Of a stretch of 38,043 nucleotides of DNA, positions 1 to 7,840 are shown piece by piece (within the stretch, counting starts at the first letter, position 1; each line of letters begins with the position of its first letter). The stretch lies in the IMG/VR virus record IMGVR_UViG_3300006751_000040, positions 1 through 38,043 of that record. One strand, written 5' to 3'. Both the position numbers and the translations under genes were made by a program. The notes under the pieces were generated by a model, which did no database searches, was not told the origin of the DNA, and saw only the letters and a list, made by a program, of their open reading frames with translations. This DNA comes from a virus.

Positions 1-2
1 AT

Positions 3-1457
3 ATTATAAAAGCCAATCAGCAAAAGAATTTAAGTGTAGAACAGGCAGATGCTGCTGCGATCAATCAGGCTGCTCTACAGGATGCTATCCAGACCATGCA
101 AGCTATTACACAAGATAATAATAGCGTGCTAGGAAAATATCAGGCAGAAGTAGCCCATTATCAGGCTGAAGTTAGTACTGAAGTTCAAGAATATCAACAC
201 AATAGTACAAAAGAGCTTCAATTATGGACTGCTCAACAGAACACTATTATTCAACAATATCAGGCTAGTGTGCAGGATTCACTTAATACTTTTAATAAAG
301 ATAATATAATTTATCAAGCTGAACTTCAAACAGCCCTTGCTGCTTTTCAAGGGGATGTTCAGGAAGCTCAAAAAGAGGGTGATTTATTATTTCAAGCAAA
401 AATTCAGGATTATACATTAACTCTTCAGCAATACCAGGCAGAAACACAGGCATACCAGGCTGAAGTTGCTTCTGAAGTACAGGAATATACTCAACAATTA
501 CAGGATGTTAATACAGCCAATGCCAGCAATCTACAAAAATACCAGACAGAATTAACCCAGTATCAGGCAGAGGTTGCTAAAGAAACACAAATTATACAGG
601 CAAGCCTTCAGAATGAATTAAATGAATTTAATAAAGAGAATGTAAAATATCAAGCCAATATACAGACTGAATTGGCAAAATTTCAAGTCGATGCTGCTGA
701 GGCACAAAAGGAAGGAGATCTGAGTCTACAGGCTGATATTCAGGAGTATACTTTGACTATCCAGAAGTTTCAAGCTGATCTAGCTTCCTATCAGGCTGAT
801 GTGGCTAGTGAGGTACAGCAATATACTCAGAATCTACAAAAAGCATTACAAACTTGGACAGGAGAACAAGCTAATGAGATACAGAGATATCAGGCTGACC
901 TCCAAAATGCGTTAAATGCCTTTAATCAGGATAATGTTATCTATCAGGCGACAGTTCAGGAAAAAATACAGGAGGCTCAATTAGGAGATACTGAAGAAAA
1001 TAGAAAATTACAAAAGTATTCAGCTGAAGTACAGGCGTATGGTGCTGAAGTTAATGGTCTGATTTCACAAAATACAGCAGAAATAGCTGCATGGCAGAAT
1101 GAATGGAGCTTAAGGACACAGAAATATACTGCAGAGGTAGGGGCAATTGCCCAGGAATATCAGGCAGAGATAGCCGGAGAATCCCAAATATCGCAATCTC
1201 AAGTTGCTATTTATACCGCACAATTATCCCGAGCTAATCAGGAACATCAATCAGCTTTGGCTGTATATCAAGCAAAAATAGCAACATACCAAGCTGATGT
1301 ACAGGCCAAGATAGGTAAACATACCCAAGAACTTCAAGCTGATAATGCCGAATATCAGTGGCTTCAAGATCAATACACAAGAATTAAAGCAGAATATGAT
1401 ACAGCTTTTGTGGCTTTGGCACCACCACAATCTGGATCACAACAAGAAAGGAATTAA
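3..1457 (+). CDS. Long coiled-coil virion protein with YQAEV repeats (5' end outside window)
   Basis: The reading frame is open to the left edge, so the gene starts outside the window; the first internal ATG is at 96 but has no reason to be the real start. The visible protein is almost entirely Gln/Ala/Glu/Tyr-rich helix with the pentad YQAEV or close variants recurring every 7 residues, the mark of a long coiled coil. A higher-order repeat is visible: the block around LN-x-FN-x-(D/E)N recurs at residues 63, 175 and 273, counted from the ATG at 96. The C-terminus ends in a short Pro/Ser/Gln tail. It sits directly before a string of small virion proteins and a tail fibre. A fibrous tail or ejection component is inferred from this; I know no specific function. 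Two bases separate it from the next gene. Confidence 0.8.
   Translation: MIKANQQKNLSVEQADAAAINQAALQDAIQTMQAITQDNNSVLGKYQAEVAHYQAEVSTEVQEYQHNSTKELQLWTAQQNTIIQQYQASVQDSLNTFNKDNIIYQAELQTALAAFQGDVQEAQKEGDLLFQAKIQDYTLTLQQYQAETQAYQAEVASEVQEYTQQLQDVNTANASNLQKYQTELTQYQAEVAKETQIIQASLQNELNEFNKENVKYQANIQTELAKFQVDAAEAQKEGDLSLQADIQEYTLTIQKFQADLASYQADVASEVQQYTQNLQKALQTWTGEQANEIQRYQADLQNALNAFNQDNVIYQATVQEKIQEAQLGDTEENRKLQKYSAEVQAYGAEVNGLISQNTAEIAAWQNEWSLRTQKYTAEVGAIAQEYQAEIAGESQISQSQVAIYTAQLSRANQEHQSALAVYQAKIATYQADVQAKIGKHTQELQADNAEYQWLQDQYTRIKAEYDTAFVALAPPQSGSQQERN
282..1010 (+). repeat. Three diverged ~100-112-residue coding repeats in the coiled-coil protein
   Basis: Units start with LN-x-FN-x-(D/E)N and run through a second YQA segment; units 1 and 2 also share EAQKEGDL and a D/E-Y-T-L-T element. 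Starts lie at about nucleotides 282, 618 and 912, giving spacings of 112 and 98 residues. Units 1 and 2 are most alike; unit 3 diverges after its first third. This is an internal protein repeat and not a DNA element. Confidence 0.6.
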
Positions 1458-1459
1458 CA

Positions 1460-1936
1460 ATGGCAACAACACATGAAGTAAGATGGTCTGTATCAGCCAC
1501 GCCAGTAGCCAAAGAAACAGGTGATGATGGAGGTACTATGGCGCATGATACAATACATGAGAATATTAGAAAGTCTGTAGGTGGCAGTGGAACAACTGCA
1601 ACTGATGGAGCTACTGATTTTGGAGGTACATGGACTAATGGTACAAGTTCCACACCTTATCTAAGCGCCACATCTGGTGGAGTTAATGTAGGAAATGCTG
1701 ATACAACATTTATTTATATTAAAAATACAGGATTTGAATATTCCAGCGCTACAGTATTGGGTGATGTCAGTACAGATACTATAACAGTATTTATAGATGC
1801 AGAACATATAGCAACATTAAATGCTGGTGAATCTTGGATTATACCAATTCCAGGCAGTTCCAGTACGGCAACTAATTATATAGTTAAGCGTGGTGGTTCA
1901 GCAGATCTAGCAATTGAAGCGATTGGAATGGATTAA
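1460..1936 (+). CDS. Small virion protein, paralog A (decoration or fibre type)
   Basis: A 158-residue Thr/Gly/Ser-rich, predicted beta-rich protein. The start is supported by an AAAGGA-like ribosome site in the end of the preceding gene. Residues 84-91 read FIYIKNTG and residues 120-132 hold an N-A-G-E-S-W-I-I-P segment. The same two elements, in the same order, occur in the next two gene products, so the three look like tandem paralogs. The stop overlaps the next ATG by one base. Position among tail and fibre genes suggests a small structural or decoration protein. No specific family is recognised. Confidence 0.75.
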   Translation: MATTHEVRWSVSATPVAKETGDDGGTMAHDTIHENIRKSVGGSGTTATDGATDFGGTWTNGTSSTPYLSATSGGVNVGNADTTFIYIKNTGFEYSSATVLGDVSTDTITVFIDAEHIATLNAGESWIIPIPGSSSTATNYIVKRGGSADLAIEAIGMD

Positions 1937-2349
1937 TGGCAACTAATTATAAAATAACTTATAAAAATCACTGTACTCCTCAGGAGTATCTAACTGAAAA
2001 TAGTAGGTGGTATCTTGACAGTGATATAGGTACTAGGCTTACTGGTACTGCTGTAGTGGATTTATCTACAACGCAACCTACCTATGCTACTGACACTCTT
2101 ACAGGGGTGCAAACGGTTGTCATTACAACTGCAGCTCAGGACTTTATGTATGTTAAGAATACAGGAGCTACTGGTGAAGGTGATATTACTATATCCTTTG
2201 CAGATGCTGATGCTGATGGCAGTGAGGCGGCTGGATATAGTATTCGTATATCTCCAGGAGAATGTTTTGCATCTAAAGTAAGTACTTTTGCTAACTTGAT
2301 TGTAAAAAGTACCGCCACAACAACTTATGAATATATTATTGCAACTTAG
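1936..2349 (+). CDS. Small virion protein, paralog B
   Basis: A 137-residue predicted beta-sandwich protein translated by a TAATG overlap from paralog A. Residues 70-77 are FMYVKNTG, followed by GATGEGD and an acidic stretch (ADADADG). Then comes S-P-G-E-C-F, equivalent to the PG/AG-E element of paralog A. It ends in YEYIIAT, which resembles the IEYVLAE ending of paralog C. Function is inferred only from context and paralogy: a repeated structural component of the virion surface or tail. Confidence 0.75.
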   Translation: MATNYKITYKNHCTPQEYLTENSRWYLDSDIGTRLTGTAVVDLSTTQPTYATDTLTGVQTVVITTAAQDFMYVKNTGATGEGDITISFADADADGSEAAGYSIRISPGECFASKVSTFANLIVKSTATTTYEYIIAT

Positions 2350-2358
2350 GAGATAGTT

Positions 2359-2925
2359 ATGGCTGATGATAGGCGAATTATAACTGGAACACATGTAGTA
2401 GCCAAGGAAGGTAGCTTATTGGAGGGTGGACTTGAAGCTAACAGAAAGTGGAAGATGGATGATACTGTAGGTAAAACCCTTGGTGGAAAATCTATTGTTG
2501 ATATTACTACTACACAAAATTGGTCAGGTGGAGATTATTCTGGTTGGTATCGTGGAGATAATAAAAGTACCGAATTGTCTGTTTTAGGTGTCACAAAGGC
2601 TGATACTACTGACGGTACAGAAGCTATGAAGTTTTTATATGTAAGAAATTTAGACGCAACTGTTGATTGTCTTGTATCATTAACAGTAGAAACAACATGG
2701 GAGGGAACCTTTGCAACTGCAACTGATTGGGATACTCCTACCGCAGTAGCGAAAACTCCATCATATGACCAGAGATGGGATGAGGGAATGTATATTATAG
2801 TTCCCCCAGGAGGCAGTGTACAATTAAGGGGGAATGCTAATAATATCCCCGATTTGAGACACGTTCACTTTAGAAGTGGAACTCCAGGTAGTACCATAAA
2901 CATAGAATATGTTTTGGCAGAATAA
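2359..2925 (+). CDS. Small virion protein, paralog C
   Basis: A 188-residue protein preceded by a good GGAG ribosome site nine bases after paralog B. Residues 92-100 are FLYVRNLDA, matching the YVKNTG element of its two neighbours. Residues 149-153 (PPGGS) match their Pro/Gly turn, and the IEYVLAE end matches paralog B. It is longer because of extra sequence near residues 55-90 and 113-140. Probably a structural protein with the same fold; not assigned to a named family. Confidence 0.75.
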   Translation: MADDRRIITGTHVVAKEGSLLEGGLEANRKWKMDDTVGKTLGGKSIVDITTTQNWSGGDYSGWYRGDNKSTELSVLGVTKADTTDGTEAMKFLYVRNLDATVDCLVSLTVETTWEGTFATATDWDTPTAVAKTPSYDQRWDEGMYIIVPPGGSVQLRGNANNIPDLRHVHFRSGTPGSTINIEYVLAE

Positions 2926-2955
2926 CAAAATAATGCATTAGTAAAGGAGATTGAA

Positions 2956-4512
2956 ATGGCTTTAACAGTACCAACAAATGACTTATCGGGTGAAACAATT
3001 GCAAGTACGTTTGCCCAACTATTATTTTTAGACAACACAGATGGAATGCATGAGACTACCTTAAGGGTTGTTTCATCGGAAATTGGCAGGTCTTGTCTAC
3101 AACTTGCTGCAGAAAGAGTTCTTTTTAAGAATGGAGCTGATACTACGTCCTCAACATTTTTTGATATACAGGTTGGCACTGATAGTGTCTTTAAAGTTAA
3201 TTCCGCAACCCCATACATGTTTATCAATGAAGACAAGATTGATATGAATATTAGATTCTCAGGGGATACTGAGACAAATCTTTTGTATCTGGATGCAGGG
3301 CTTGGTTGGGTTGGTATAGGAACTTCTACTCCAGATTGTGCTCTTCATGTTGCAGCAGCAGCAGGCAATCCTTCTGTTGTTACAAATGGAGGTCATGACT
3401 ATGCGGTTGTCACTGGTCAGCATCTGCAATGGGGAGAATGGACTGTTGGCACTACTACATTTCTAGAGCATATGAGGGTAGTACCTTCTGGTTATGAAAC
3501 TGGTAATGTACATGGTGTTGGAATTGGAACTACTCAGCCAGGGCATGATATTACTCCAGCTAGTGAAACTAATTTAACCATTGCTGGTGCTAATCCTAGT
3601 TTTTGGATACAGCACGACCAAACAAATGAAGATGAGGCTGGATGCATTTATTTTACTGAAGATGATAAAGCATTTGGAATTACGGGTGGATATGGATTTA
3701 AACTAAGGCATTATGGAAATCCTTCTTCTGGTGGCGGTGCTCTTCAAGTTTGGTCAGGGGCTCAAACAGTTACTGATTGTAGACTTAGTATAGTGCGAGA
3801 TACTGGGGCTGTGGGCCTAGGAATAGCAGACCCACTCGCTCAACTTGATGTAACACAACCCAACAATGCAATTGGGCTAAGGGTTACACAAACAATAAGT
3901 ACAGATACAAACGCTCCTATCGCTTGGTTTAAAGATGAGGAAGGTACTATGGAATCTGGCGAGCAGGGAGTAGTAATACAAGCCGATGTTGCTGACCCTT
4001 CTAGTGCTGCATATTATTTTCTTTCTTGTTGGGATGATACTGCTAGTATGGGATGGCTTACGGCTGCCAATGCTACTCAGATTAATACAGCTTTTACAGC
4101 GGCATCTGATGTTAGATATAAAAAAGATATAGAAGACTGGGATTTTAATGGACTTGAAGTTATTAATGCTTTAAAACTAAGAACTTTTACATACAATGAT
4201 GTAGGATATAAAGGTAAGCATGATGGCGTGAAATCAGACGGATTTATTGCAGATGAAGTTTACGAGGTGTGGAAACCAGCTGCAGATGGCACTCCTGGTC
4301 AAATGAAAAAAGAGCTTATTGAAGGAACGGGCAGTACAGTAAAAGACAATAATCCTAAGCTTGAAGATGGAAGTACAAATCCAGACTATATTGCTCCTAA
4401 ATATAATGACATTATTAATCCAATGGGAGTGACTGAAGGAGCTTTTATTCGTCCTATGATAAAAGCAATACAAGAACTATCAGCTAAGGTAACAGCCTTA
4501 GAAAACGCATAA
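2956..4512 (+). CDS. Tail fibre/tailspike with C-terminal S74 intramolecular chaperone
   Basis: A 518-residue fibre protein. Three spaced copies of a V-G-(I/L)-G-(T/I)-x-x-P motif lie in the shaft, which is common in fibres carrying this C-terminal domain. The last ~135 residues match the peptidase S74 (endosialidase-type) chaperone: S384-D385 followed by R-Y-K-K, then the GFIADEVYEV segment, and a C-terminal helix with I-K-A-I-Q-E-L. In this family the Ser of the SD pair and a Lys five residues later (here K389) form the catalytic dyad that releases the chaperone after trimer folding. A ribosome site (AAAGGAG) precedes the ATG. Probably host-receptor recognition; the receptor cannot be told. 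Confidence 0.9.
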   Translation: MALTVPTNDLSGETIASTFAQLLFLDNTDGMHETTLRVVSSEIGRSCLQLAAERVLFKNGADTTSSTFFDIQVGTDSVFKVNSATPYMFINEDKIDMNIRFSGDTETNLLYLDAGLGWVGIGTSTPDCALHVAAAAGNPSVVTNGGHDYAVVTGQHLQWGEWTVGTTTFLEHMRVVPSGYETGNVHGVGIGTTQPGHDITPASETNLTIAGANPSFWIQHDQTNEDEAGCIYFTEDDKAFGITGGYGFKLRHYGNPSSGGGALQVWSGAQTVTDCRLSIVRDTGAVGLGIADPLAQLDVTQPNNAIGLRVTQTISTDTNAPIAWFKDEEGTMESGEQGVVIQADVADPSSAAYYFLSCWDDTASMGWLTAANATQINTAFTAASDVRYKKDIEDWDFNGLEVINALKLRTFTYNDVGYKGKHDGVKSDGFIADEVYEVWKPAADGTPGQMKKELIEGTGSTVKDNNPKLEDGSTNPDYIAPKYNDIINPMGVTEGAFIRPMIKAIQELSAKVTALENA

Positions 4513-4531
4513 CAAACGGGAGAAAGTACCA

Positions 4532-4768
4532 ATGGCGAAAGCAACAGAAACCCCTCAAGAGAAGATTCTAGCGAATCCTCAAGGGAAGACAGTGGAGGAA
4601 CTGAAGGAAATAGCTCAGAATCTTCAGATTCAAGTGAATCAGTATCAGAATCATGCAGTAAAAGCTCAGGGAGCCTTGGAGATGCTTCTTCAGATGATTC
4701 CAAAGGAGGAAGTGGAGAAGATGATAGTTCAGGAAACGAAGAATAACGGAGAAGCAAGTGACGGTTAA
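4532..4768 (+). CDS. Small coiled-coil protein
   Basis: A 78-residue Gln/Glu/Lys-rich protein with a single predicted helix: V-E-E-L-K-E-I-A-Q-N-L-Q-I-Q-V-N-Q-Y and on to MIPKEEVEKM. The ribosome site is GGGAGAAAG before the ATG. Its 3' end overlaps the next gene, whose GTG start lies inside its last codons, so the two are translationally coupled. It may be a small chaperone or scaffold for the adjacent neck protein, but nothing in the sequence proves that. A Ser/Glu/Leu-rich ORF on the opposite strand here is judged a shadow. Confidence 0.7.
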   Translation: MAKATETPQEKILANPQGKTVEELKEIAQNLQIQVNQYQNHAVKAQGALEMLLQMIPKEEVEKMIVQETKNNGEASDG

Positions 4769-5039
4769 AGAACTTATGGAACGTGTGGGCATGACTGAAA
4801 CAGGTCGTGCCCTTGCGTATATCAAAGATGGTTTAGAAGAGATGAATATCTTGGCTGAAACTCATGTAACAACCGAAAGGATTGATATTACAGAGGATCA
4901 GAGATATTATGATTTTCCTCAAGATCTAATTAAAGTTCTGGATATTCGCTGTAAAAATCATCTAAATAGGGATGATGAGTATAGATCTATATCACGCATG
5001 ATAGGTGAACCATTAACAGAGGATGCAGATGGCAACTAG
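4758..5039 (+). CDS. Neck/head-tail adaptor-like protein, N-terminal part
   Basis: A 93-residue product starting at GTG 4758. The start is chosen because GGAG lies six bases upstream and the T-V-K-E-L-x-x-R-V-G opening is typical of phage head-tail adaptor proteins. The sequence has the pattern ITEDQRYYDFP, then IKVLDIRCKN, which is also typical of that group, but it stops abruptly at ADGN. The next ORF, in the +1 frame, continues with an aromatic/charged segment that would naturally complete the same fold. The two ORFs overlap by 11-17 bases. Either the gene is split into two interacting chains, or expression or sequence involves a frameshift. Function is inferred. Confidence 0.6.
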   Translation: MTVKELMERVGMTETGRALAYIKDGLEEMNILAETHVTTERIDITEDQRYYDFPQDLIKVLDIRCKNHLNRDDEYRSISRMIGEPLTEDADGN

Positions 5040-5733
5040 TAGGGAATATGCATATTTTATAAAAGGTAATAAGGTTGCTATTGTTGAACGGGATCGTAAT
5101 GATACCAGTGGTTTAACATCCCCTAGTTCAGTCCCTTCCATAGATCTGCCAAATCAATTTTCTAAATGGAAAAGCCCACAGGCAACCGTAGCAGATGCAT
5201 TAGAGATAGAATATGTATATAGTCCTAAATATTCTATAATAAATACAAATGTTACACATATTACACTTACTAATTATAAATCTACCACAACTGGTGGTTA
5301 TCTTAAGGTAAAGGGTGGTTCTGTTAATTACGATACAACTCTGGACGTAGGTGATTATGTAGTTCTGCGAAATGCAGGTCAATTCAATGGATTGCATAAA
5401 ATTACAGTTATTGAGGATGCAGCTGCAACTAAGGATTCCCTCACATTTGATACTAAATATTCTGGGTCTAGCAGTTGGTCTGCATTTGAGGAAACCGTTA
5501 CTTTATATTACAGTATCAGTGTATTAGAAGATGAATCAGGAACGATAGATTTACCCACATATTTATCTAAAGCTTTAGTATGTTATGTTAGGGCTCAGTT
5601 AGCAGAAGATATAATGGAAATGGAATTAGCAGCATATTGGATGGTAAGATTTAGAAAGATACTTGAAAAACATGAAAATAGCAAAATACCTGGACCTCGT
5701 AGAGTTATTCCTGGCTCTGGAGCGATTTTATAG
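5029..5733 (+). CDS. Neck/head-tail adaptor-like protein, C-terminal part
   Basis: A 234-residue product. ATG 5029 is preferred over ATG 5023 because AGAGGA lies at the right distance. It opens with SREYAYFIKGNKVAIVERD, the sort of strand-turn-strand that follows the YYDFP region in single-chain adaptor proteins. The middle is Thr/Ser-rich beta. The C-terminus is a long helix (YVRAQLAEDIMEMELAAYWM), then a basic tail. It abuts the LamG gene with no gap. Read together with the preceding ORF it gives about 325 residues, a credible size for one neck protein. Confidence 0.65.
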   Translation: MATSREYAYFIKGNKVAIVERDRNDTSGLTSPSSVPSIDLPNQFSKWKSPQATVADALEIEYVYSPKYSIINTNVTHITLTNYKSTTTGGYLKVKGGSVNYDTTLDVGDYVVLRNAGQFNGLHKITVIEDAAATKDSLTFDTKYSGSSSWSAFEETVTLYYSISVLEDESGTIDLPTYLSKALVCYVRAQLAEDIMEMELAAYWMVRFRKILEKHENSKIPGPRRVIPGSGAIL

Positions 5734-7158
5734 ATGGCTGATTTACAATCAATGACATTACAGGAAAGGATGATCACCATTATTAATGCTGAGCATAGTT
5801 TAAGTTATGGTATTAATGATCTGACATTACAGGAAGCATGTAATAAATGGCTGATAGAAACTGGCACAGTAAATGGTGTTGATTATAGTGGGATTAGTAT
5901 TAATAAATATAGTCCTGAGGAAGCTTTTGCTATCATAAGGCATAAACTGGATCTAAGGTCAGAAAATTTAACAGAATTAGTACATGAACTAGGTCCGTAT
6001 TATCCTATACATAAATATACAGCACAGGAAGCTTTAAATAAGAAGAATGCTGTATTGGCTCCTTATTCACTTAGTTTTGATGGAAGTGGAGATTATGTGA
6101 ATTTAGGTGATTCTTCAACTTTTAGTTTTGCACCTACAGAACCCTTTTCTATCAGTGCTTGGGCTAAATTTGATGTTGCAGCAACGCGAACTATAATTAC
6201 TAAAGGGGCTAATGCTACTAGTGATTATGAATGGCGATTTTTTACAAATGCCAATGGTTATCTACATCTAGCTTGTTATCATAATACTGTTGGTCCTTAT
6301 ATTGGACGCAGTTATGATGTAGCACTTTCAACAGGACAATGGTATCATTTAGTTGGAACTTATGCTGGAGGAACTGTATCAAGTGGAATTGAAGTATATG
6401 TAAATGGGGTAGCTGTCTCAACTACTACTTATGAGTCTGGTTCTTTTACTGGTATGACTGATAATAGTGGGGATGTTATTATCGGCAAATATAGCAATGA
6501 CTTTGATGGTAAAATAGATGAAGTTTCTATATTTAATAAAGAGCTAACACAAGCAGAGATAAACAGCCTATATGCTGCAAATCCACAGAATGCTGGTGAT
6601 GCAGTGGGAATAACTAATTTAGTTGGATATTGGAAGATGGATCATGGTTCTGGATTAGTTGCAAGAGATGTTAGTGAGCCTGAAGAATTAAGTGCTAATA
6701 TGGTTGAGGCTGATGCAAGTGCAAATATAAGTGGGACTTATGGTTGGACTGCTTACGGAACAAATACAATAACAAATGACAATGGCTCTTTAATGATAGA
6801 CTATGGTAATGATCAGTATGGGGCATCATTTTACTTTAAAGCTGCTGAAGATGGATTTACATCAAATTTAGTAATAGGCAAGACATATAAGGTTACCTTT
6901 GATACAAAGATTGCTGCTAATTCAGCAAGATGGATAGTATACAACGGAACTAACTATACCTACGGAAGATATATTACTAACACGGAATTTGAGCGCGAAG
7001 AAATCTATATAATAGCAACAAACACAACAACCTGCAGAATACAAACAGTAAATTTCTCAGCTGGTGATGAGTATATATGGATAGATAATTTATCAGTTAA
7101 AGAGGTTACCAATGGAAATCATGGCACAATAACTGGAGCAACATGGACAGTACACTAA
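5734..7158 (+). CDS. LamG/concanavalin-like surface protein with N-terminal helical repeats
   Basis: A 474-residue protein with three parts. Residues ~1-105 contain three short helical units with the pattern L-T-L-Q-E-A / S-P-E-E-A / T-A-Q-E-A. Residues ~110-280 are a LamG (Laminin_G_3-type) jelly roll: LSFDGSGDYVNLG, ISAWAKF, QWYHLVGTY, IEVYVNGV, then DGKIDEVSIFNKELT. The remainder is a second beta-sandwich resembling a carbohydrate-binding module, ending IWIDNLSVKEV. LamG domains bind sugars or proteins, so a role in surface attachment or virion decoration is likely. A motif (YT-x-QEA-x-N) is shared with the next gene product. Confidence 0.85.
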   Translation: MADLQSMTLQERMITIINAEHSLSYGINDLTLQEACNKWLIETGTVNGVDYSGISINKYSPEEAFAIIRHKLDLRSENLTELVHELGPYYPIHKYTAQEALNKKNAVLAPYSLSFDGSGDYVNLGDSSTFSFAPTEPFSISAWAKFDVAATRTIITKGANATSDYEWRFFTNANGYLHLACYHNTVGPYIGRSYDVALSTGQWYHLVGTYAGGTVSSGIEVYVNGVAVSTTTYESGSFTGMTDNSGDVIIGKYSNDFDGKIDEVSIFNKELTQAEINSLYAANPQNAGDAVGITNLVGYWKMDHGSGLVARDVSEPEELSANMVEADASANISGTYGWTAYGTNTITNDNGSLMIDYGNDQYGASFYFKAAEDGFTSNLVIGKTYKVTFDTKIAANSARWIVYNGTNYTYGRYITNTEFEREEIYIIATNTTTCRIQTVNFSAGDEYIWIDNLSVKEVTNGNHGTITGATWTVH

Positions 7159-7167
7159 GGAGATATT

Positions 7168-7542
7168 ATGTCAAAACTTGAAACAGGTTCTAAGATACAT
7201 CCTGGTATACGTAATTATACTGGTCAGGAAGCAACTAATCTTGTGCTTGGACAGGGTGGGTTTGATATTATAAAAGGAGCTGGTGGTGCAGGAACTATTG
7301 CAATAGCAGGTCAAGGAGATTATGCAAATGTGCGTATGTGGATAGCATTAAAAGCAGTGGAAGGAGCTTTAGCCAATATCAGTTGTGAAACTCTTATAGG
7401 AGATGATTTTTCAAAGAATAAGATATATCAAGCTACTGCAGGAAATGAGATGACATTACAAGATCAAGATATGGTAAATGGTGCCTTTACAACAGTTAGG
7501 GTTGTGGGCACATCAGCTTATATATTAGCATATCGTGGTTAA
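7168..7542 (+). CDS. Small virion accessory protein (decoration-like)
   Basis: A 124-residue Gly/Ala-rich, beta-predicted protein with an AGGAG ribosome site. The N-terminal tail (residues ~1-25) contains NYTGQEATN, matching KYTAQEALN near residue 95 of the LamG protein upstream. The rest (GAGGAGTIAIAGQGDYANV, then CETLIGDDFSKNK, then VVGTSAYILAYRG) reads like a compact beta barrel. Probably a capsid or tail decoration protein that shares an attachment tail with its neighbour; not assigned to a family. Confidence 0.65.
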   Translation: MSKLETGSKIHPGIRNYTGQEATNLVLGQGGFDIIKGAGGAGTIAIAGQGDYANVRMWIALKAVEGALANISCETLIGDDFSKNKIYQATAGNEMTLQDQDMVNGAFTTVRVVGTSAYILAYRG

Positions 7543-7564
7543 TTAAAAAACAAAGGAGTAAACA

Positions 7565-7837
7565 ATGACAACAATAAAGAAGAAAAAAAGGGGTAGCAAA
7601 AAAGGCATCCAATATTATGGCAAGGCGTCTGACGGTTATGATCCCTCAACACAGGATGGTAATTGGGACCAAACTGGTAGTGATGATGGTGGTGGTAGTG
7701 AGATAAGTCCACTGAGCAAATCTTCAATGGGGCATCAGGCAAGATCTGGTTCTTCCAAGACAGCAGTTACAAAGAAAGCTGCAAAGAAACCAGTTAGTAA
7801 ACCAGCATCTCCGTCTACACCAGTCAGACGACCATAA
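7565..7837 (+). CDS. Small basic low-complexity protein
   Basis: A 90-residue protein with a strong AAAGGAG ribosome site. Lys-rich N-terminus (KKKKRGSKK), then an Asp/Gly-rich segment (SDDGGGS), then a Lys/Ala/Pro/Ser C-terminal tail with AKKAAKKP. The ends resemble histone-H1-like or nucleic-acid-binding tails, while the acidic middle is different. It lies between virion accessory and lysis genes. It may be DNA-associated or intrinsically disordered; no function can be assigned. Confidence 0.6.
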   Translation: MTTIKKKKRGSKKGIQYYGKASDGYDPSTQDGNWDQTGSDDGGGSEISPLSKSSMGHQARSGSSKTAVTKKAAKKPVSKPASPSTPVRRP

Positions 7838-7840
7838 TAG

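Noticed and set aside
4386-4757. 123-residue Ser/Glu/Leu-rich minus-strand ORF
   Set aside because: It lies opposite the S74 fibre end and the 78-residue gene, has low-complexity composition, and there is no other minus-strand gene in this late block.
5010-5045. Programmed frameshift joining the two neck ORFs
   Set aside because: No heptameric slippery site or rare-codon/stop signal for +1 shifting is visible; a ribosome site before ATG 5029 explains expression without it. Kept only as an open alternative in the findings.
7539-7742. Minus-strand ORF with a run of histidines
   Set aside because: The His run is the complement of the GATGATGGTGGTGGTAG repeat coding DDGGGS in the basic protein; a shadow.
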